NCBI GenBank assembly: GCA_964017065.1
Contig: OZ024786.1
Location: 3,883,781-3,947,780, forward strand
DNA from: Haliclona indistincta
Lineage: Eukaryota > Porifera > Demospongiae > Haplosclerida > Chalinidae
Length of the DNA: 64,000 nt
Direction: 5' to 3'
Below are positions 52,030 through 64,000 of the stretch, piece by piece. The notes under the pieces were generated by a model that saw only the letters and a program-made list of their open reading frames with translations, was not told the origin of the DNA and did not search any database. The translations under genes were made by a program, and so were the position numbers. Every line of letters begins with the position of its first letter. Positions within the stretch are counted from its first letter, which is position 1.

Positions 52030-55000
52030 GCTGCATGCAATAGTACAGTGTACGGTTTATTGCCATACGTATACGGTTATTGATACGGATTGTTTACTTC
52101 AGGGCTAATTGCATTCCTGGTTGCTAGGCAAAGTACATAGAAGACCTACTAGCCAAACCACAAAGTCCCACAGGCCACGGTCAGCTTCCATATTTGGAAT
52201 AGTAATACGTAGATGTCTGCTCTTTTGTTTTAACAAAGAGCAAGCTAAAATGGCGCGTAGAAAGCACGCTGTTCGTGCCAAAGAATTCACCTATGGATAC
52301 CAGTCAGAAGATGCCATGCTGTAACTCGGCAGTGAAGATACAATAGCTCTCAAATTTCCAGGCGTGGATTCTACTATGATATTGTGCCGTTTTCACCGCA
52401 GCCCGCCACGAGCTCTTCAGTGTGGGCAGCATGCTGGCCCGTCCAAGAATGTTACTGAAATATCTTTGCCGAGAGATATAAGCCCGTGACCTCTATATAG
52501 AGAGGCGGGCTGCGGTGAAAAGTTAGCTAAGTTGTTGCTATAGACAAAAATGATGTATGAGCAGCATGGTGTGTCTGTTTTTTTAAATATTTACATTTCT
52601 GTAAAATCGAGTCAGTTTTCTGTGATAGTTCTCATTTCTGTGTCATCTGTCTGTTGGTTATAAAACTAAGCAAACAGAGGAAATAGGTGGAAGAAAGGTT
52701 GTTCCAAGTTTCTAAGATATAGTACAAAAGACCTACTACTTACAAGCATCAAATCAAAATTCTCAATTTTCACAAATTAAACTATGGTCCTACCTTAACA
52801 AACCCTACTAAATTTTGCACTAGCTTAAACAATGCCACTTATATTTATTTGGTCAAGCAAAGTATAAAGAATTAATTCCAGACATCCTACTTGAAGCAGA
52901 GGTAAATCACACAGCAAATTAAATCTGAACTGACACAGCTGGATACGTTCCCGCGCTTAAACAAAGTTCTGTCCACTACGTGTTGTAAACTGTATATAAT
53001 GTGGTACAGATAATCCTGCAGGGGGTAACAACAAGCTAAATGATTCCATAACACGCCCCATAATACACAAGATATGAAATGCTCGTAACTATAATTATAT
53101 ATTGCACATAGTGTTCTTACTGCCTATTGTGACTACAGTGTATGTTTAAACACATTTGGTACTACGCAAAAAGTGCAAGTCAACAAAAATTTGACAGTCC
53201 TCATCAACAGCCTCAACCTCCAGGCTCCAGAACTACCACAGGAAGTGTGTCGGCATCATCAAGAAGCCTTTCTGTTCACATTGCTATGAAAGTTGATTAT
53301 AGTTGTTGAAAAATATGGGGCAGAATGCATAGTGATAAGCTTAAGTGTATTGTACAAGACATAGGACGTTGTCGGAGACTACATAGAATAGCAGTGCAGC
53401 GCGTTTGCCGAGTGTGAAGATTAGATTTACTGATAACAAGGCGTGTAGCGCTATATATAGCGACGAGCAAAGGCGCTATAGGCTTCGCTAGCTACCCAGA
53501 CCAAAATTGCTAGGCCAGACCAAAATCTCTAGTAAATTTGGTCCGTCCGGACCAAAATCCCTGACGGCTACTACGGGGATTTTGGTCTGACCGGACTAAA
53601 AGTACCCGGACCAGATGTCCAGTGACAGGTCCACAATAGAAGAAGATATGGCATTGTAATAAGGTAGATCATAAAGCAGTACACTCCTAAATAACCTTCA
53701 TTTTATTGATTTTCTACAACGAAACCACAGAGATGGTATGTGAGTACATGAGCGCTGAGATCACGTTGAAACGTTGTGTGTCTCCACAGTCATAGCGTAT
53801 GTGTAGTAACTATTATATCTACCGCAATTCTCTTATTAAAATAAAATAAAAAACTGTTTCACATACTCATGATGTATTCATACTCATGCACGCAGAAGTG
53901 GTAATTATTAGGTCTTCATTTTAAGTAAAGATATTTTTGGTATCTTGCATTGGTGTATGGCAACCTTTTATCTTAAGTGTTTTAAACTTACAATGCACTT
54001 GATTGGTAATACTGGTTTTGCTATAGTTCTCCTTTGAGTCCACTATGAATAGCAAAGCAATTGTTTGGTCCATTATAGTATGCGAAGACAAAATGCAGAA
54101 ATCACTCTCAGCTCACTGCAACACTAAGAAATAAAGACAGCCATTGAATTCCACTGCTAAGCAGAGCTCTTTGAGATTGGTCCTCCTCAGTGAAATAATT
54201 CAGATGTTAGCATGAGTACATAATATCTTACAGTAAGATATTATGTACTCCTTTGTACTAAATTTAATGATTTCTTGCACTGATGTATGACCATAGGTGG
54301 ATGCATCATGTGAGCCCCATCTCTGCATGAGAGCCTAGGAGCCAATTTGTACATAACATCTCCTTCAGTCATGTTATGCAGCTACTCGGTCATCATCATC
54401 ATCCCCTACCGTGTTGCAGGTTTGCAAACTGTATTGAGCTTGAAATTGCTACCAAAAAGATAGAAAGATGTGGACTAGCTTCTTTGTCCTTTTATTATGA
54501 GAAGTCTCTGTTGACAGTATATTGGGTTCCTAATCACTTGAATATGTGATTGTGCTTGCCACTATGACTCTCAGTGACTTGTTTCTTTGTTATTATGCCT
54601 CGGTGGGCGGAGCCACGGGGCATACTGTAATCGCGTTGTCTGTCATTCTGTCTGTCTGTTACATCATTTTTGCGGCCCACGCTGGACGGTGAGCTCTGAA
54701 ACTTGCAATGCACGTAGAAGTCGATATTATCTCAGCTTTGAACTAGCGAAAGTTCGATGCAAAGTTTCATTCTCGAGTTGTGGCGTGGTTTGCTCACCTC
54801 GATGGCTTTTGCTGACGGTCAGGACTTCTCCGTGAACAAAACTACCCACAGCAGTCTGCATAGTAGCATGAAGGACTACAGGATAGCAGCGCGGGTTTGT
54901 ACCAACTGCTAAAGGAAGCTACTAGGCTATGGAAAGCTACTCACTTGCATACTGACATTATAATTGTAGGCACGCCCAGTTTAATAATCACACAATGTCG

Positions 55001-58000
55001 TCAGCACTGTTTGGCTTCTGTTTGCTAAAGCATTGAAATCATGTAGCTAAAATCAGCTACAGTTGCTGAATGGTAGATAGTTTACTTAGTGTGTAACTAT
55101 TTGTGTATATGGTGGCACTCCACCGAGGCATCTGCACCGCTATGGTGCTTCATTGTTGTTCTTGAGTCATGTAGAGAATTGGTTAGCTGCCTTCTGTACT
55201 CTAGGGGCATCTTTTACTGGGTACTCTACTAGCCCTCCAGTGTTTTGTAGTGACAAGTGCTGTACTGTTGTGTGTTGTTTGTCTGTGTTGTTTCTCTAAG
55301 CTTTAGAATAATAGCTAGCCCGTAAACAAGAACCGCCCTGGCTACTGAAAGGTCCACTTTTCTTAGCAAAAAGGCAGGGGGTCCCACAATGAAAAGTTAC
55401 CGACACAAGGCCAAAAGTGGGTGGGTGGGGGTTAATTTACTGCCCTCGTGCACTTTGCGCTCTTGGGCGGTAAAATTAACCCCCTCGGTTGTATTGCATA
55501 CTGCCGAGGTGCCATGGGTTAACCATTTTGTAGCCCAGGAAGCTCTAGAATACTGCTCTTATGGTTACTAACCAAAGCGCTCAAGGTAGTAGAGCCTCCA
55601 TAGAAGTCACCAGAAACGAATAGCAGCGCGTTGCTGAAAGACGGCAATGTAATGTTGTGTGCGTTTTTCGACGACACCAATTTGTTGCTACGGTGTTGCT
55701 ATGTGACGTCACTTCCTGAAAAATACTCGTATTTCCTATGGTATACATGAAATAACCACTGAGCGGTGCCTTTAATCTTACAGTCGTCTGGGCTACAAAT
55801 AATTTCTATTTTCTGAATATAGGTTATAGTTATACCATGAAACGGAGGGTAATACGAGATTTAAATCACCGCGGAAACCGATGTATAGACGTCCCGAGCG
55901 CGTAGCGCGAGGGCGTCTATTTCGGTTTTTAAGGTGATTTAAATCTTGTATTGCCCGACTGTTTCATGGTATAAGGCATTTATACCATACTGCGCTCTCA
56001 GGTAAGCTTCCCAAGGCTACAAAGCACTGAAACAAGCCCTCTACTGTTGCGAGAAGCTAGTAGTATCGCCGTCGAGCAACGATCGTGCAAGAGTGCGTCG
56101 TTTGAACTCGAAAGTTAGCGACGATGCTTCAGTTTACTATCTTTCAGCTGTGTAGAAGCGCTACTTTGGGTATCACTAGAAGCGCTTAAGCATGGAGAAG
56201 CTAACAACGAAGTGTAAGTGCGTGAATCAAATCTTTTTCCTAAGCTACGACAGTATAACTGTTTTGTTCACAACGGAAGCTGCCATCTTGTGGGCGGAGC
56301 CAGGTCCTTTCTTGCGGTGCGGTGTAATAAGTAAATTGGAGGTGTAATAAGTGAAATTGGAGGTGTAATAAGTGAAATAAATCACCTCGTTTTGAGCAAT
56401 CTGATTGGTCAGAAACATTGAAGTATGGTATAATAGATACATAATGCAGGATATTGTTCAGGAGTTTGAACTTACTAGGATGCCCTAATTATAAATTTTC
56501 TCTCAAATTTGCCACTTAATTTCGTAGGGAGTGAGGAACTGTTGCAGTGAAGCCAGTGGGATTAAAGCAGCTGATCCATAAAGCTACAAGATTTGTCGTT
56601 TTATTTATCAGTCAATCACTTTCAATATTATTGGTGTTGATAGCACAATAGTATCAGATGTTTTAATAATCTTTTGTATGCAAAATTAATTTGATTCTTC
56701 TATGTCAACTAGTGGTTTTGGATAATTAAGCCTCAGCGGGCGGAGCCTCCAGAGGCGTATTGTATACACACAGTAGTCTATATACGTGTACTGTCTCTCT
56801 GCCGGCAGAATTTCTTGACACTCGCTTTATACCTGCAAGGATCAATATTTCATTATTGCATTGATGTATAAGTATACTAGACACAGCAGAGGTTGTCTCA
56901 AACAAGAAAGAGACCCATTAGCTAGCTTGGGAAAAGGATCTAGACTTAGAAAGATCCTCTAAGAATAGTCCACGGTTCCAAAGGAGAATCCACTATTCAT
57001 GCACTGCATAACAATGCAACCTTGTACTATGCCAAGCAACATGACTCACCTGACAGCATCAAAGGGCAGGCAAGAACTAGATACAAAATCTAGATTCTCA
57101 TGATAATACTCATGTCATTGCTGTTCTCGTTTGTTGCTGTATGTTGGAACATTACAAACACTTTCATAATTACATTATTACACAAAAGAGTGGGGAAGAA
57201 GAAGCACAAACAAAATATGAGAATAAGAAAAGAGCCGTGTCCCCCTTCACGGCACATAATTGGCTGTACATTTTTGTTCTTTTTAGGGGAGGGAGGAGAA
57301 AAGGAAAAAGAGAAAAGAAAACAGAGCCATGCCCCACACGACATGAAATTACAAACAGTGAATAACACAACTTGTACATTACATTCCTCCAACGGCAGAC
57401 TAGTTAGTTTTACCAAACTACATTGTAGTTTCAGTTCAGACCGAGCAAGTTTCAGAGCTATATCCTGTGGTAGAGGAAGAAGCACCTGTGTCAGTCATTA
57501 CATAAACAAGGTAGTCATCAAAATCTATGCTCGCCCACGCATGCATTTATAATGATATTGATGCACCAAACTGGTTTAGCGCTAAAGCTCGAGTAACGGT
57601 TTCCTCAGAATTCTTGCTTGGTATTCACTTGGTGATGGTTCCTTGGGTATTTCCCAGCTCTACAGTGGCTCGGATAGAGACGGTGTGTGTGACCTTCGCT
57701 CTGGCGCGTACCGTTCGCGAGATATCGTCGCTTTTGGTCACTAGATCGAGAAATTTTTTGACCCGCTCGAGATAAAAACGCTTGTTGTGCAGCGCCAAGT
57801 TGCCAGAAGCTAGAGAAGACATGCACCGTCTCTGTAGCAGATGTAGGAGCACTGGTACGACGCAGTTTTGATCACTGCTATCACATAGTTTTCGAGAATT
57901 CTGATGCGGAAAATTGCAATTTTTCTCCCATGCATTTCGATTGCTAGCATCTCTTTGCATTATGCCAGCGCCTAGTTTTTTAGCTCTAGAAGAACAGCTA

Positions 58001-58949
58001 TCTTTCTTGCATAGAATGGTTATCTGCATAGCGCTTGAGGACGTTAGCTTTTGCAAATATCTGTAGCTGATTATTGTCATGCCCTCTTTGTCTAGCAATG
58101 TCTAAGAGGACAGCAGCAGAGGACAGCTCTACTGGCCCTCCCTCTCCACCTCAAAAACGAGCTTTGTTTTGTGATGTCGTATTCACCTTAAAAATGGGGT
58201 GTCCCATAGAAAAATTTCGAGTAAAACTTCTTTTAGCTGTGTAGTCGCCATTTTGGGCGTTAGTGTTTGGCGCGGGCCGCGCAGTTGTTAGGTGGTGTTA
58301 GCAGGAGGTGTCACCGTAGTCTAGCTGTGCATGTGCGAGGCATCATGGGACTCCTGCACGCATGCGTATCAATACTAGGCACGCTGCTGCATGTTAGCTA
58401 AACGTGCATTACTACTATACAGAGGTTACCTCACTGTTTGACTGCTGCGCTTGACTGCTGTATATTGAGGTACAGTGTATATATCTACTTTTGTTTTTGT
58501 TTATGTGGCATGATTAGGCTTGTTCTCGCTTGTTCCGACATTACCTAAGTCACCTAACCGCTGTAGGCTTGTGGTCTGGCTCCAGGGCAGGGTCATTAGT
58601 CAACGTGCGTTACTGCTATACAGAGGTTACCTCAGTTTGACTGCTGCGCTTGACTGCTGTATATTGAGGTACAGTGTATCTACTTTTGTTTTTGTTTATG
58701 TGGCATGATTAGGCTTGTTCTCGCTTGTTCTGACATTACCTAAGTCACCTAACCGCTGTAGGCTTGTGGTCTGGCTCCAAGGCAGGGTCATTAGTCAACG
58801 TGCGTTACTGCTATACAGAGGTTACCTCAGTTTGACTGGGTTACCTTCTACAGTCTACCTTGTTCTCGCTTGTTCTGACATTACCTGCTATAAGGTATAC
58901 GTTAGATGCCAAATGTACTTACTGATTTGTTTACTGTTTTTTACCTCAG

Positions 58950-61900
58950 CAATGCAGTCAGCAGGGTTGAGAGTGGTGCGTTCTCCGGATTTTTACATCC
59001 GATCTCCACCTGGTAACAGCCTGGCCTTCATAAATTTTGCTTATGAGACTGCCTCGTTATTTTTATTAGATAGTGGTACAAAAGTCCTAATGCACGAAAT
59101 ATCAGATTTTGCAAATTTTGGTTTCTTTTTGAATTGGCTGACATCACATGACTGTACTTTCTATTTGAAAGATAGCAATGGAAAGGTCTTATAATTATTA
59201 CATACAAAGATTGTCAGTTTCTAATTTTGCTCTTTAGATATGTACTGTTCAGGTGTCATTCATGACGGACGTCATTCCATGCCCCACGGTTGCTGGAATC
59301 GAGGAGGGTTATGGGTCGTGGCTTCGAAGAGGATGTGCAAAGTGCTCTGCTGCATTGAAGGAGTCGGAGTTATTAGAAGGCAGACCTGGTAGACTGGGGA
59401 GCGATTAGGGAGGGAAGGCGTCCACAATACAGGGTATTCATTCAATTGTTTGTTGCATGCATAACAATACTGGCATTTGCCTTTACAGCAAACCGCCACT
59501 GTTTTCTTTACTGAAATACTGTCAAGCTTATTTTTGTGTATAATTTAGTATGTGTGTATGCATACCAGCTAGGAGCACATCAATCCTTCGAATCAGAATA
59601 AGGACTAAGCATTAATATGCCTCGGTGGGCAGAGCCACAGAGGCATACTGTAGTCAGTTCTGTCATTTCCATGCATTCCAGCGTATTCGCGCAAATGCTG
59701 CAGCTGGAAATAGACCAGTTGCACATAAGCTAAACTATTTTAATGATATTATGCAGATTGAACATGACGTCACGTCCGTACTACTTCCAGGCAGCCATTT
59801 TGTACAATTTTGTATGGCGTTGCCGTTCATTGAGAAAAGATACTTTTTCGAAACTTTGCGGGCAGCTAGAACTTGGTACATGTGCAAGATCTAACTATGC
59901 AATGCGAAACTACCACCATCGGTCCGTGCAGCACAGCAAACAGTGAGACGATCGGTGGAGGTGCGGTCGAGAACGAGCCGCTACTGTACAGCTGGGTAGA
60001 CCAATAGTGACCAACTGTTTTTGCCGAAGAATACTGCTCTATTTGGCAGCGATAAGGACCAACCAGCCAACTGTTATTGTTTCCCAAGCTATCCAGTGGG
60101 CGTCCAACACTACCACTGGTCGAGCTGCACTAGTACCCGATGTCTTGCTCCTGTACAGTAGCGGCTCGTTCTCAACCGCACCTCCACCGATCGTCTCGCT
60201 GTTTGTTGTGCTGCACGGACCGATGGTGGTAGTTTTGCATTGCATAGTTAGATCTTGCACATGTGCCAAGTTCTAGCTGCCCGCGAAGTTTGGAAAAAAT
60301 ATTTTTCCTCAATGAACGCCATACAAGATCGTACAAAATGGCTGCCTGGAAGTATTACAGAAGTGAATTTACTTGCAATTATCAATTCCTCGGCTCTTAC
60401 ATGAAGCTGGTCTATTGGTTCATATGTATAAAGCGACACTATGAATATTGAAGATTTGAAATATGCTAAAATTTTGATCCCTAGTTATAGCATAATTTGC
60501 TTATTTTGACGGCCATTGCTGGCTCTCTGGGCACCAAGCGCAAAACTGTCTACAGTAAGCTCCAAGGCAATTTGTAGTCACGATTTGTACTGCTAGACAG
60601 TTGCAACATGTGGTTGACTATCACAACATGGTGGTTTGAATTGGCATTAGTGCTATTATGTGTGTGTGTAAATGCTACAGATCAGGCATTGCAAAGAGTT
60701 CTGCCTGATAGTTTGACAATGAGCATCAGTTTGAGATTGCAAACAGTTTGACAATGACTATCAATGCATGCATGTTTGCTGCTGTTACTGCATGCTCTGT
60801 GCATCTTCACTGAGGCATCTGCACCTTGGTGCTTCATTATACTTGTGATTATGTCACACACATAGCTGTTTTTTTTTGTCCTAGAGAATGGCCTTTGTGA
60901 TACAATGTACAGTAAAGTCAATACCACTTTGTATCATGCTTGTCAACCTTTATTGCTGATCACGGCAAATCTGAAAACTACCCATAAAATACAGTGTGGA
61001 AAATCACGTAGGACATTATCATTGCCGATCGGCAATGATATGTAGGGATGACCTCGAATTAAGATGGCGGCTACTCATGTTGAAAATGGGTTTTCGCACA
61101 TATCTCTATTATTATACATCTATACTGCATTTTAACTATCTCTAAGTGACTCTGAAGTGTAAGCGCTTGTAGGACGTCTATTAAAGTCGCCGGGACTGCT
61201 TGCTTGACGACGAAAATCAAGACAGAGAGAATTTGCAGATCTTCGCTGTTATAGCGTTTCTCGAGATTCTAGACATCTAGGATTGATCAGGCGATTGTTC
61301 TGAGCCAGAAAATACCTTTGGCGAAGCTGGCAGACGTTTCTAAAGTGGTAAACTGAAATCGCCGCCCACGCGAATTGTTCATCTTCTTTCTTCTTCTTCT
61401 TCTTCTTCTTCTTCTTCTTCTTTGACAAGCATAGCGCTGTCATGAGTGAACGAATCACTACCAAACCTGCACCATCGCATGTGTATATATCAGGGTTAGT
61501 GCACTTACTTCTTAGATAGGCATCAAACACTACTAGAAGCGAGTAATCCTTGAAAAACATGGTTTTTGGACCGTTTTGGACTAGCGACTTCATTAATTAA
61601 CCCTCTTGTCGCTTCTTATCATTAACTCCGCCCACATCGGGTTTGCAGCTATCTCGCTACTGCGTTTTGTCTCTGCTCTGGACGCTTCAGCGCGCAAGCC
61701 AGAGGTATGAAAATGTGTCTAAACCAGTACTATACCCTAAATAACACTGATCTGTTCATTAACGCTTCAGATGGCGGGTTAAAGCTGAATTACACAGACG
61801 TGAACAACTGAGTATTCTAGCCTGCTTACCGGCAGCAAGATTCTACGCACAGTAAGGTTCCTACACTACGCAGCGTAAGTTGCAAAGGACTAGAAGCCTC

Positions 61901-63845
61901 TGTGAGTGTGATATTGACATCAACAAGATTCTACTAGGCGTGCTCCTACTATTTAGGCTCGCAGCATCATGAATTGCCAGTACTAGTGCTAGTCTCTTCT
62001 TCATCCATTACAATACTAACAAGTATCATGTTGTCAAATCATACCTGGACTTGACATTATGCTGTCTGCGTCCTCGACCTCTTTAACTATTTTAAACCTT
62101 TCAATGAATGATTATTTTTGTGATTGGTAATATTAAACATTTAAACCACACTCCTTACTCTCAAGAGGCTGTGCACGTTCACATCTCTGCTAGACTAGTA
62201 TCTATATACTCCTCACAGATATGTAATAATGAAATAACATCTAACATAGAATACTACTAATAAGTTCAAACTGATAGTGATCAAAAAAGTAACAGGAACA
62301 AGTAAAGTAAAAAATTTTAATAAAAAACTGAAAAGTGTAGGGATGACTCTTAAAAAAGGAAAGGAACAAGATGGGATGATGCTTGCAAAAGTAAAGGAAC
62401 AAGATGGAATAATGCTTGCAAATGTAAAAGTCCCAAGTATCCCTACATCAGCGGCTTGAAGGAGGACGCAGTCCGATGGAGTAATTGACGGTTGTGAATA
62501 ACTAGAGGTATCTGTGTTTGGAGGACGCAGTCCGATGAAGTAATTGACGGTTGTATATAACTAGAGGTATCTGTGTTTAGGAGGACGCAGTCCGATGAAG
62601 TAGTTGACAGTTTTAAATAAGCTGCAGGTAGCTGTGTTTGGAGGACGCAGTCCGATGAAGTATTTGACGGTTATAAAAGGTATAGGAAGAGGATTCCGCA
62701 TTTGTCAGTAGCACGTCGTCGCAGCAAGCCGCTGATGTAGGGATACTTGGGACTTTTACATTTGCAAGCATTATTCCATCTTGTTCCTTTACTTTTGCAA
62801 GCATCATCCCATCTTGTTCCTTTCCTTTTTTAAGAGTCATCCCTACACTTTTCAGTTTTTTATTAAAATTTTTTACTTTACTTTTAGATTATACATCACG
62901 TTATGAATTTTTGCTCGTGTGATTTTCCCGAGTGTTTGTGATGGGGTATATCGAAGCACGATACTCTCTGTCTTATTATTAATTTTATTCTTGATATGGG
63001 GCAACCGTTTTGACAAAATTATAAAACAATAAGCTGGTTTCTATGTACACAGTGATAGTGTAACTTGTATTCTTGATAAATTGTTTACTTTAGATTTTGT
63101 CTTACACTTAGCCTGATCAGTTTGCTGAGATTTGCAGCCAAGGAAGGAGAGCTGTGAATGGATCTTTTAAAAATGGGAGAGTTAAGAATCTAGTACATGC
63201 TATGATAGATAGTGTCAGAACGAATGGGTTGTGTGGTGCTCATCGAGATGCTACTACTATGTAAAGCAACATTGTCGGTATTGTATGCGTTTATACTAGT
63301 GTTTTTTTTTTTCAGTGATATGCCCAGTTCTTCTGGAGAAGGGATCTCTGTGAGATTGTATGACTCTAGTGGCAAACAAGCCCTTTTTGATTTGAAAGTA
63401 AGTTTACTTGCATTCTATCTGTAGACCATCGCACTGTCTAAGAAGCATACAGCAGGCTTTTGTTTGCCCAAATTTGTGATTTTGTTCTAAAGGGCTTTTT
63501 TGAAAACCTTGAAATAAGCCACACATCCAGTACTTCATTATAGAAAACAAACTAAAAGTATACTGAATAAAAAAATCCACTAATGTTATGTTATCTTAGG
63601 TCTATTTTTGGCTACAAAAATATTTTTTCGTTGCGGAGATACATGGGCGATATGTCTTTACTAAACTACAATATGAAAATTTACACACAATATGTGCAAT
63701 CTACTGTACAATATCATTATGCTGACTTTGTGCATCATTAGTAGGTATAGCAATTTCATTATAATGTGATTTGTTATTGCAGGGTTATTCTGACATTGTT
63801 GTAAACTTGCATTCTGTTGAAAATGTGGCTGTCCTGTCAGCAGAA
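58950..63845 (+). CDS. Unrecognised multi-exon gene, copy 2
   Basis: Same five predicted exons as in copy 1, shifted by 17,247: 58,950-59,185, 59,238-59,388, about 63,143-63,260, 63,316-63,397 and 63,783-63,845. Translations match. If the duplication is real, the locus holds two copies of this gene with the same intronic element insertions. Confidence 0.5.
62300..62883. mobile_element. Perfect inverted repeat with minisatellite core, copy 2
   Basis: Same structure as 45,053-45,636, with the same number of core units; unit count has not changed between the copies. Confidence 0.85.
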
Positions 63846-64000
63846 GTAAGACAATGCATGTGTTGGATAACATATGAATGTGTTTGCCACTTACAGCTGA
63901 TTGCAGCAAACTTGACTTAAGGGGGTGGTGCATGATTTTATGGGGGACTTTGATGTGCTGCATCTTGTTTTCTGCTTAGCATAATTATGTGACCAGCTAT

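Larger units (their letters stand above)
48235..64000 (+). repeat. 17,247-bp tandem unit, copy 2 (15,766 bp visible)
   Basis: Repeats 30,988-46,753 with the same offset throughout. All unit-1 features recur here at +17,247, including the 141-bp foldback at 55,832, the 195-bp repeat at 58,401, the ATGCCTCGGTGG elements at 54,595 and 59,617, and the inverted-repeat arms at 48,708-48,863 and 58,173-58,316. The window ends inside the TA-flanked element, so the right end of the unit is not seen. Confidence 0.95.

Overview
This window is eukaryotic, AT-rich and full of repeats. Several genes are split by very short introns of roughly 50-60 bases with clean GT/AG borders. The transposon families (hAT, Mutator-like, DUF6589, SWIM/YqaJ, a PHD-finger LINE) and a TKL kinase with an Ig-like domain suggest an invertebrate animal, most likely a demosponge. 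That placement is inference from gene style; no species marker is present.

Layout: 0-0.4 kb carries the tail of a prefoldin-1-like gene on the minus strand, with an in-frame stop. 0.4-2.8 kb is a broken transposon-type gene with a CXXC zinc finger followed by an OTU protease. 6.1-7.3 kb is a DUF6589-type remnant. 7.9-11.9 kb holds hAT and other decayed fragments. 12.5-15.1 kb is a LINE 5' region, cut by a 695-bp terminal-inverted-repeat element, followed by a gag-like fragment. 15.6-17.2 kb is a protein made almost entirely of a 36/39-bp minisatellite. 17.8-20.6 kb is the best host gene: a TKL-type kinase in about 13 exons. 20.8-30 kb returns to transposon material: a two-exon lysine-rich gene, a BED-finger hAT gene, a second DUF6589 piece, a SWIM/YqaJ nuclease pseudogene, and several hairpin or TIR elements.

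From 30,988 onward the window is a direct tandem repeat of period 17,247 bp. Unit 1 is 30,988-48,234; unit 2 starts at 48,235 and is cut by the window end. I found no difference between the copies at any anchor compared, so this is either a very recent duplication or an assembly duplication. The unit contains a spliced minus-strand gene joining an MBD-like domain to a Mutator-like transposase domain, an unrecognised plus-strand gene of at least five exons, and a dense set of foldback or MITE-like elements. These include a hairpin with a 9-bp target duplication, a 207-bp-arm hairpin, and a 158-bp inverted repeat around a 59/60-bp minisatellite.

The most interesting signals are the tandem 17-kb unit, the two transposon-type genes that each carry a CpG-binding-type domain (CXXC+OTU and MBD+transposase), and the kinase gene with an 18-base microexon. 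All exon joins are hand predictions from splice signals and reading frame.
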